64,000 nt of DNA from Marinilabilia rubra. GTDB taxonomy: Bacteria; Bacteroidota; Bacteroidia; Bacteroidales; Marinilabiliaceae. Below, one piece after another: positions 45,432-52,110 of this stretch (positions are counted from its first letter, which is position 1; each line of letters starts with the position of its first letter). The notes below the pieces were generated by a model. It was not told the DNA's origin and did no database searches. It worked only from the letters and a program-made list of their open reading frames with translations. A program made the position numbers and the translations under genes. The stretch spans positions 1 to 64,000 of the forward strand of contig NZ_QEWP01000017.1 of the NCBI RefSeq assembly GCF_003121985.1, read 5' to 3'.

Positions 45432-45681
45432 GATCTATTCAGTTTTAATTATTCGACATCAATAAAAAATGAAAATCAGCAGGCAAAGCGGTTATTAAAT
45501 TGTCTATCAGCATTTAAAAGCGGCCAACAAATCGGTACTCTTACGGTTTCTCCCCTACTCTATCATTAAACCAGCAAGACTCTTTACCGGAAAACATCCG
45601 CTTTCGCAACCTATTTTGATTGTTTATTTTCAAATGGTTAACCGCATTACCGCTAAGTTTTAAAAGAAAAAGGGGATCGCA

Positions 45682-47139
45682 TCATTCACTCTTTTGAGAG
45701 ATACGAAATCCCCGGGGACGCATATTTGATAAAGCCACATATTCATAGCCATATATTTGGCAATAGGCTTTCACGTAATTGGTAAATTTCCGATCCGACA
45801 ATGAAGTAAACCTTTGATTGGTTGCATCCAGAAAAGAATCACGCGTCTGAATTGTCCCCACACCCTCAAAAGCTGTCAATAGTTCCAGGTTATCCTCTAT
45901 CCATTCAGCAAAAGATTGATTGGTCTCCCGGATAAGCTCTTTTTGTTGGGGATTTTTTTCTTGATATTCGGTAACACCATGCATCAAAAACAACATCACA
46001 CAATTAAGCATGAACACATCAAACCGGCGCCACTCGTTTTCATCCCAGTCACTAAAGAAGGTACTTTCGTAGTAATCCAGTGGTGTAAGCTTATTGCTGA
46101 AAAACTGGAAAACCTCAATTTGGTGTTGGCGACGCAGAAAAGAACCGCTGTTACCTTTCAGAATATTGTTGGTAGTAATAACAATTGTGGGAGACTCTTC
46201 TACGGACAACTCAATTTCATCCCTGTTTTTCTTATTGATATTTCTAAACCCGGAAGTTATGATTGAAAACAGATCTTCAAAGTTGAATCCTCGCTTCACA
46301 TCATCAATCCCCACAATTCTGACACTTTCATCAATCTTCTGCCAAACAAAATCCGCTTTCGCATCAAATTTCTTCCCGTCAAACAAAGCAGTCTTCCTAA
46401 ATTTTGACAATGCATCAACAATCAGGCTTTTTCCACTTCCTCCTTCCGGAGCAGAACTTACCTTTTCATCATTAATAATAACGGCCCGTGATGTTGCAGA
46501 TGTTTTGTAATCGAACAAACAATACCCCATTACGGAGCAAATTCTTTTAAATCGTTCTTCATTGCCCTCACTAAGCTTGGAAATAAAATCCTGAAACATC
46601 GGAGGTGTTGTTTCAATATCTGTTTCGTCATTGAAGGTGCGCGAGATAATATGATCCTTCCAGATTAAGCGCTTAAACTGACGATAAGGAATCGGTGGTT
46701 GAATGCCCTTAGCAGTAACCTTCACAACCCCATTTTGAAAATAAAAGAAAGATTCACCTGGTTTATCTCTGTGCATTTTAGGTTTTATGGTTTCCACAGC
46801 ATCCAGATACTTCAATGAGAAAAGAACTGTTTTGTTGAGTATATAATCTGTTAAACGGTCATTTTCCAAGGTCTTGACATAGTTTAAAACAATTTCTTTC
46901 ACCTCTGAGGTAGAAATCTTGGAGACAATGTAGTCCTGGACAAGGACTAAATCGAAATCCGCACCCTGCCTGATCTTTCGTATTCCTTTTCCATGAATAA
47001 ACCTGAAAAATTTTGAAGACGAAAACCTTAGCTTCTTATCTTCAGTTTCTTTAATAAAATCACTCCCGTCAACATGCGATTGATTGAGCTTACCATCAGA
47101 CATACCGGTGACCGTCTGAGTATTATCAGTTAATTTCAT
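45682..47139 (-). CDS. Primase-helicase family protein (SF3-like helicase)
   Basis: A 485-residue protein of the phage/plasmid primase-helicase group. Walker A is APEGGSGKSLIVDAL near residue 232, Walker B-like VRIVGIDDV near residue 273, and TIVITTNNILKGNSGSFLRRQ near residue 320 carries the sensor Asn and arginine finger of SF3 helicases. N- and C-terminal parts match replication proteins found on Bacteroidota islands beside TOPRIM proteins. It is preceded by an HTH gene and followed by the TOPRIM gene, all on the minus strand, which I read as a replication module. Confidence 0.83.
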   Translation of the reverse strand: MKLTDNTQTVTGMSDGKLNQSHVDGSDFIKETEDKKLRFSSSKFFRFIHGKGIRKIRQGADFDLVLVQDYIVSKISTSEVKEIVLNYVKTLENDRLTDYILNKTVLFSLKYLDAVETIKPKMHRDKPGESFFYFQNGVVKVTAKGIQPPIPYRQFKRLIWKDHIISRTFNDETDIETTPPMFQDFISKLSEGNEERFKRICSVMGYCLFDYKTSATSRAVIINDEKVSSAPEGGSGKSLIVDALSKFRKTALFDGKKFDAKADFVWQKIDESVRIVGIDDVKRGFNFEDLFSIITSGFRNINKKNRDEIELSVEESPTIVITTNNILKGNSGSFLRRQHQIEVFQFFSNKLTPLDYYESTFFSDWDENEWRRFDVFMLNCVMLFLMHGVTEYQEKNPQQKELIRETNQSFAEWIEDNLELLTAFEGVGTIQTRDSFLDATNQRFTSLSDRKFTNYVKAYCQIYGYEYVALSNMRPRGFRISQKSE

Positions 47140-47227
47140 CTTAATAAAAATTTTATTGATTTACCGGTAATTATCCGGTTAATGAGAATAGAAAAGGCAG
47201 GCTAAAACAGAACCTGCCTGGTTGTCT

Positions 47228-47503
47228 TTAAATCTTATTCAAATATTCCTCAATATCGGAAGCTTTGTAATAGATCTTTTTACCGGACTTCCTAAATTTA
47301 ATGGTCTGATTATCGCGCATATTTTGCAGCGTTCGCTTGCTTACTTTGAGGATTTTACAAACCTCGGCGCTTACATACCATTTTTCTTTAAAACCGTCGT
47401 TGCTCTTTAAATCAAGATTTTCAAGCTTATCAGATATTCTATCAATCTTGCGAATTAATTTCCCGAACTCATGTTCATCTATTATCATTATTTGACTTGC
47501 CAT
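47228..47503 (-). CDS. Excisionase-like helix-turn-helix protein
   Basis: A small DNA-binding protein (91 residues from MASQIMIIDEHEF; an in-frame Met at 47527 would add eight residues). The C-terminal half is a MerR/excisionase-type HTH: WYVSAEVCKILKVSKRTLQN, then KFRKSGKKIYYKASDIEEYL. Such proteins act as excision factors or regulators in Bacteroidota elements. It is upstream of the primase-helicase gene, with a GGCAGG/CCTGCC hairpin in the 88-bp gap that could attenuate read-through. Confidence 0.85.
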   Translation of the reverse strand: MASQIMIIDEHEFGKLIRKIDRISDKLENLDLKSNDGFKEKWYVSAEVCKILKVSKRTLQNMRDNQTIKFRKSGKKIYYKASDIEEYLNKI

Positions 47504-47594
47504 TGCAATAATTTTAAGAATTAACACTGCACCGTTGACGTCGTTAGGTGATTAATTACGTTGGCAAATCTGTGAAATAAAATGCAGGGAGGTA

Positions 47595-47616
47595 CTCCCC
47601 GGGTATCCCCAGGGAG
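47595..47616. promoter_or_regulatory. Compact GC-rich palindromic hairpin in the replication region
   Basis: CTCCCCGGGTATCCCCAGGG followed by AG forms an outer stem CTCCC/GGGAG and an inner stem GGG/CCC. It stands out in AT-rich surroundings, between the HTH gene and the 475-residue gene, and could be an operator, origin structure or terminator. Confidence 0.4.
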
Positions 47617-47668
47617 GATCATAAGTAATTCAATACTTGAAGCTTATTAGAAAAATATTTTTGAAAAG

Positions 47669-49096
47669 TTATTTCGCTTTCAACTGTGCAAGTTGAACCT
47701 TAATTTCATGCAGCTTTTCTTGTATATACTTGACACTTTTTTGATTACTTAACGGATCTTTGAAGGCTTTCAAGATAGTATCATAACCAAATGAATCATC
47801 GTTTGCATTAAAAGAGACAGAAAGGATCCTGGCTACACGGGCTTTTTGATTTTTTGATTTAATCAAACCAGACTCAAAAAATAAGGCAAACAGCAATCCT
47901 AAACTATCTGCAGTACCATTGTAATCTATCTTCTCTGACAAGTACTTTTTACTATCAGCCTCAAGCAACCTTATTTGCTTTGGTTCGGCATTGCTGGATT
48001 GTGAAGATTCAACCGATTGAGCAAGAGATTCTTTTTCATCTGTATCCATTCCATATCTTTCGAAATATCCCTCTAAAATTAAAAATGCATCATCAAGGGT
48101 TGATTTTTCAATTTTATTTATCCGTGATATATTAAACTTCTGGTACCTAGGAGTCTCTTTTATCCCTTCCAATTTTTGCCTAAACCATTTCAATCCACCA
48201 ACAACTCTTTCTTCGCTCTCACTCATTTCAAGCAATTGAAGTTCTTGGCTTATAAATTTAAGGGTAAGATCTGATGCCAAATTTGTGTGAAGCATAAAAT
48301 CTAAAATAAAATCTAATCTTTTCCCGTCCTCCTTAATTTCTTTCAATTCTCCTTTCAAAAATGCTAATGCAACTTGATAAAAGAAGCTTAATCCTGAATC
48401 CTCATTAAAAACAATATAGTCATGAATGAATTTCTTTACGTATTCTCCAAATTCCATGTGAGAATCGATACGAAACAAGTTAATTACTTCTTTTATCTGG
48501 GATACCTGATCTCTACTATGGATTTTGGGTGTCAAAGACTTAAAAAAGTCAAGATGGCTCTTATCAAATGAATATATAAATGTTATATCTTCTGGAATGG
48601 GAAGATCTTTTTCAAGTACTTCTACCATTTTTTTAAAATCATTTTGCAAATCATCTTCATAAAGTAGATGAACACCATATTCGATGGCCTTTTCTTTATC
48701 CACCCATTCATAAGTTAGCTCAAACTCTACGAGAATAATGCATATAAAAGAATGAATCTGTGTATACAAAGAGTAAAAATTTTCGAGTTCAGGAAATATT
48801 TTTGATATTGAAGGTCCAAATGTTATATAAGTATTCTGTGATTCTTTAATCAGTTCCTCAAGTTCCTGCTTTAATGTTAGCAAACGTTTCAAGACCTTTT
48901 CAAAATAAACGGAACGATGTTGATTTTCTATCGAACTGTAAAATTCAGATCTTAAAATGCGTAAAACCCTCCTTCCTTCTATTTCAATTTTGTCGGCAAT
49001 TAATTTTTCTTTTATAATTTGGGGAGGAGCGATTGTATAAGTGGCTGAAATTAATTCACCAACCATCTCATCAAAAAAATGGAGAGGATAACTCAT
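47669..49096 (-). CDS. Hypothetical island protein
   Basis: A 475-residue, strongly charged and mostly helical protein with no signal peptide or membrane segment. A central acidic low-complexity linker (SVESSQSSNAEPK near residue 375) separates a long helical N-terminal part from a short C-terminal domain (LLFALFFESGLIKSKNQKAR, then a run of helices). C-terminal domains of this kind occur in proteins near regulators on Bacteroidota conjugative elements, but I cannot name a family with confidence. It lies between the HTH gene and the Fic gene on the same strand. Confidence 0.7.
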   Translation of the reverse strand: MSYPLHFFDEMVGELISATYTIAPPQIIKEKLIADKIEIEGRRVLRILRSEFYSSIENQHRSVYFEKVLKRLLTLKQELEELIKESQNTYITFGPSISKIFPELENFYSLYTQIHSFICIILVEFELTYEWVDKEKAIEYGVHLLYEDDLQNDFKKMVEVLEKDLPIPEDITFIYSFDKSHLDFFKSLTPKIHSRDQVSQIKEVINLFRIDSHMEFGEYVKKFIHDYIVFNEDSGLSFFYQVALAFLKGELKEIKEDGKRLDFILDFMLHTNLASDLTLKFISQELQLLEMSESEERVVGGLKWFRQKLEGIKETPRYQKFNISRINKIEKSTLDDAFLILEGYFERYGMDTDEKESLAQSVESSQSSNAEPKQIRLLEADSKKYLSEKIDYNGTADSLGLLFALFFESGLIKSKNQKARVARILSVSFNANDDSFGYDTILKAFKDPLSNQKSVKYIQEKLHEIKVQLAQLKAK

Positions 49097-49211
49097 TTGT
49101 AAAATTAATATTGAAAATAAGACAAAAAATAAGTTTCCTAAAATACTTTATTTTGCCTAAACAACACCTCATAAAAAGGCACCTATTTCAGTCCCTATGC
49201 TATCCAAGCAT

Positions 49212-50741
49212 TTATTTTGAACTATCAGCCACCAATTCTCCCAAGAACCGGGCAAAATCAGTAACATCCCCATGAGCACTGGCTTTTTCCAATGCAGCCA
49301 TATAAGCAACCCTTTGTGCAAGTGGTATTACTGTCCATGAATAACCTCCGGATGCCAACATCACATTAAACAGGAAACGTCCGATACGACCGTTACCATC
49401 CATATAGGGATGGATAAATACAAATAAAAAATGTCCCAGCACTGCACGAACACCAGCATGGGTTTCTTCTTTTAATAAATCAAACAATACAGGCATGGCA
49501 TCACGCACTCCATCAGGATTCAGTGGGGTATGCATTGATCCTTTAATGTAAACCTGAGCCGAACGATAACCTGCCAAATCACCTGCCTTTAGAATACCTG
49601 CGGTAACACTTGGTGCAAACAATTCCCGGTACCAGTCTCCATGATCATAATCAGCAACTTCCCCTGCATTTTCCCCCTCCAGGATTGCCTTAATGCTTTC
49701 TTTAACTGCCTGAAAAGCCTGATAATAGCCACGTGCTGCCATTGCATTTCGGGTTTCCTGGTCTGCTTCATTATCTTCGGGATTCCAATTTCCTGACTTT
49801 ACCTTGTTTATTAGTTCAGCTGTAACCCGATACCCTTCAATTGAAAGAGAGTTGTATGCATCATCGACATAGTTGTCTTCCACTTCTTTCAAATATGCTT
49901 CAATATCTGATGGTAATTCTTTTGGAACCGGAAAATTATTAACTACCGTTTCGCGCATATTGTGCCACATTAAGCGCATTCGATTAGCATAAGGAGAGGC
50001 ATCCCTTGTGCTTAGGGAAATTGACAATTGCTCATCAAAGGGATCAAGCTCTCTGACATCATACCCTGATGACTTCATGGCTTTAAGTATATTGTCTGCC
50101 AACTTTTTGTTGCCAATATTCCGAAATGCCCCGGCAAGACGGCCAGCGACAATACTATGCCCCCCATTAAGTAGCTTTTCAAGCAGCATGGAACCATCTT
50201 TAACCAACGCAAGACAGGATCGGGCATCCGTAGCATGACGAGTGAAAAAGTCTTCACTTACCGCTATAAGACCTTCTTCCAATGTTAAGAGTTGCAAACC
50301 ATCCTTGTTCACCCGGGATTTTTCTTCAGGGATCTTCAGCTTGTTATCCAGAATAGAGGTACCATGCAGCAAATGAACAATATTGTTACTGGCCTTTGGA
50401 GATCGAACCAATAGCTGCGCAGGTATTATGGTATTGCCACTATGAATTAGCAATGATTGTTCCGGCGACAGGCACCAATCAGTCCCAAAGCGTGAATTAA
50501 CATATACAGAAACAAATTTCCAATAAGCCATATACCATGAAGTAGTATCTCCATCACGCTCATCCGGACGGGTTGAGATATACCATCCTCTAATAACTTC
50601 TTTGATAAAGCCATTCGCTTTCAAAAGCTTTTTATGAAGAGCCGTCAAATCATCAGCATGAATAATTACGACATCGTTATCTTGCTGTAACTTCTGCAAT
50701 GCTGCCAATGCCTGAGCCAGTTTTTCCTGTGGTGTGGCCAT
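49212..50741 (-). CDS. Fic-family AMPylase with N-terminal AbiEi-like domain
   Basis: A 509-residue protein. The C-terminal Fic domain carries the complete catalytic motif HPYMDGNGRIGR (His near residue 443), so it should transfer AMP or another nucleotide moiety to a hydroxyl of a target protein. Before it, NSLSIEGYRVT (near residue 305) resembles the inhibitory S/T-x-x-x-E-G motif of self-restrained Fic proteins. The N-terminal 200 residues (LHKKLLKANGFIKEVIRGWYI, then a long beta-rich part) look like the winged-helix antitoxin part of AbiEi-type proteins. It is the last gene before attR. Fusions of this type occur on many islands; the target is unknown. Confidence 0.88.
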   Translation of the reverse strand: MATPQEKLAQALAALQKLQQDNDVVIIHADDLTALHKKLLKANGFIKEVIRGWYISTRPDERDGDTTSWYMAYWKFVSVYVNSRFGTDWCLSPEQSLLIHSGNTIIPAQLLVRSPKASNNIVHLLHGTSILDNKLKIPEEKSRVNKDGLQLLTLEEGLIAVSEDFFTRHATDARSCLALVKDGSMLLEKLLNGGHSIVAGRLAGAFRNIGNKKLADNILKAMKSSGYDVRELDPFDEQLSISLSTRDASPYANRMRLMWHNMRETVVNNFPVPKELPSDIEAYLKEVEDNYVDDAYNSLSIEGYRVTAELINKVKSGNWNPEDNEADQETRNAMAARGYYQAFQAVKESIKAILEGENAGEVADYDHGDWYRELFAPSVTAGILKAGDLAGYRSAQVYIKGSMHTPLNPDGVRDAMPVLFDLLKEETHAGVRAVLGHFLFVFIHPYMDGNGRIGRFLFNVMLASGGYSWTVIPLAQRVAYMAALEKASAHGDVTDFARFLGELVADSSK

Positions 50742-50917
50742 GTTTTATAAACTTTTATAGTTGAGTGCACTCGGAAAAGTAAGAATTTTGTCAAATTCGA
50801 GGCGACCGGATTTTTTGACCCGGAGTTATCGTTTGATAATGAGGATTCAAAAAAACGGCTCAACGAAGAAGTTGGCTAAATTGGACTTTTCGGAGTGGGC
50901 TCAATAGTTGTATTACA

Positions 50918-51037
50918 TTTAGTATTTACCTGCGTACCAAATTTAGTATTTACAAATGTAGCATTTTTAGTTTATGCCATTGTACTATTTTTAGTATTTG
51001 GCAATGTAGTATCTTTAGTATATAGCCATATTATTTC
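50918..51037. repeat. Five 24-bp direct repeats upstream of fic, next to attR
   Basis: The heptamer-plus TTTAGTATTT starts at 50918, 50942, 50966, 50990 and 51014, an exact 24-bp period. The second half of each unit is also related (rCCAATGTAGTATT-like). The units diverge at several positions. The surrounding gap 50742-51357 has no credible gene. The pattern is iteron-like and could bind a replication initiator, the integrase/excision factor or a regulator of fic. Confidence 0.75.
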
Positions 51038-51158
51038 AAAAAAAGAGAACCCATTTTTTTTAATTTAGGTTCGAATCCTTTTCATTAAAAATATTACCTT
51101 TAAAGTGAAATAGAGTTCATTTTGAAGTGAGCTAAAACACCCTAATTAACATAATCTG

Positions 51159-51178
51159 GGTGGACTTGCAGAGGACTA
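51159..51178. promoter_or_regulatory. Candidate integrase arm-type sites, attR side
   Basis: GGTGGACTT at 51159-51167 is followed 11 bp later by the related AGAGGACTA. The same motif and spacing lie inside attL (22866-22885). Confidence 0.45.
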
Positions 51179-51235
51179 AGCTTAACGCCTCAGTTAAAAC
51201 ATTGAAAGAGTGGTATTTGAAGCCAAAAATTCATT

Positions 51236-51250
51236 TCCCTCTCTCTCCGC
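51236..51250. other. attR core
   Basis: An exact copy of the last 14 bases of tRNA-Ser plus one base (TCCCTCTCTCTCCGC), with no tRNA around it. It marks the right end of the island. About 170 bp earlier, 51068-51078 is a second tRNA-derived fragment, GGTTCGAATCC. Confidence 0.85.
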
Positions 51251-51255
51251 AAATA

Positions 51256-51287
51256 AACCATCCTTTTTTAAAAGGGTGGTTTTTTTA
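51256..51287 (+). terminator. Original tRNA-Ser terminator, displaced by the island
   Basis: AACCATCCTTTT pairs with AAAAGGGTGGTT (one wobble) and is followed by T residues. It lies six bases beyond attR, where the terminator of the tRNA gene would have been before integration. Confidence 0.75.
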
Positions 51288-51357
51288 CATCTGTGAATGA
51301 GGAGCTGCGCCCTAAGCAACGGTCGAGGCTCGAATTCACCTTCAAGCATAAGCAATC

Positions 51358-51816
51358 CTAATCGGTTGGATCAATTATTTCGAATTTAAACTTGAAAGTA
51401 CAATAAGGGGAAAGCATTTCAACAAATTGCTGCGAAGAAATTTTCCTGCCATCAATAGAAAACAAAGGCTCTGACATCCGTTCGCCACCATCTGCCAGAA
51501 TGATGCCGCTTAAACTGTTTTCTTCGAAATCAAAAGCACAATTCTCACCCATTTTTAGGGACTTTTGATTGATCTCTTCTTTGACTTTTCCTTTCAATTG
51601 CAGTTCCGCTAATTCAATATCAGCATCATAATCTGATAATATTTCAATTCTCCTGGGATAATAGACCTCTGTCTCTTCAGCAACCTCAACAGCTAATGAT
51701 AACATACCACTGGGAACATCAAAAGATATTACCTTAAAATGATATTCTTTTCCCCACCTGTCTGAAATATAAAAATCATACCCGTCTTCAAGCGGACTGG
51801 TTGTAATTGTTGTCAT
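51358..51816 (-). CDS. Hypothetical protein
   Basis: About 152 residues from the ATG at 51816 (MTTITTSPLEDGYDFYISDR); an in-frame extension upstream to 51918 has a different composition and is less likely. The sequence begins with a small beta-rich domain (DGYDFYISDRWGKEYHFKVI), then an acidic stretch, and ends in a hydrophilic part with FEEMLSP-like helices and EIIDPTD. I do not recognise a family. It is the first chromosomal gene after attR, on the minus strand and alone. Confidence 0.65.
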   Translation of the reverse strand: MTTITTSPLEDGYDFYISDRWGKEYHFKVISFDVPSGMLSLAVEVAEETEVYYPRRIEILSDYDADIELAELQLKGKVKEEINQKSLKMGENCAFDFEENSLSGIILADGGERMSEPLFSIDGRKISSQQFVEMLSPYCTFKFKFEIIDPTD

Positions 51817-51990
51817 AATATATTTAGTTAAACATTCAGTCGTTACAATTGTCTTCTGTAAATGTAATTTTTGCAGTAAATAATTCGAAATCTGTTCCGC
51901 GATAATTGTCACATTCAAAGCGCGAACCTATAATATCACCAATTATTGCTCCTATGATATTTCTGCCCAATTTTATCTGTTATGTTTTTA

Positions 51991-52022
51991 TTTGTTGTCG
52001 GTCAGCGAATCTAATAATTTCG
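51991..52022 (+). promoter_or_regulatory. Putative promoter of the oligopeptidase gene
   Basis: TTTG at 51991-51994, 20 bases, then TAATTTCG at 52015-52022, one mismatch from TAnnTTTG. The gene starts about 90 bases downstream. Confidence 0.4.
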
Positions 52023-52110
52023 CCTAATACATGCCTGAAAAATAAGTATTAACTTTAATCACAGAAAAAAAAATTCATACCAATCACTTTAAAAACAACA
52101 TCAAATAATT

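Larger units (their letters stand above)
22748..51250. mobile_element. Integrated genomic island of about 28.5 kb in tRNA-Ser
   Basis: The segment is bounded by identical 15-bp repeats, one being the last bases of the tRNA gene and the other an orphan copy at 51236-51250. A tyrosine integrase gene lies beside the tRNA, paired GGTGGACTT motifs occur inside both ends, and a replication module sits at the far end. Content is accessory and largely defence-related. I find no relaxase, coupling protein or mating-pore gene, so it is not a self-transmissible ICE; it resembles a mobilisable or satellite-type island. Confidence 0.85.

Noticed and set aside
50758-50905. A plus-strand frame with coding-like composition between fic and the 24-bp repeats (about 48 residues ending in KLDFSEWAQ)
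   Set aside because: No good start codon upstream, no family recognised, and it crosses the probable fic promoter region; it may be a gene remnant, but I cannot support it.
50918-51037. CRISPR array
   Set aside because: The 24-bp units are contiguous and partly diverged, with no spacers and no cas genes in the window. The 18-bp array at 39,188 was rejected for the same reason.
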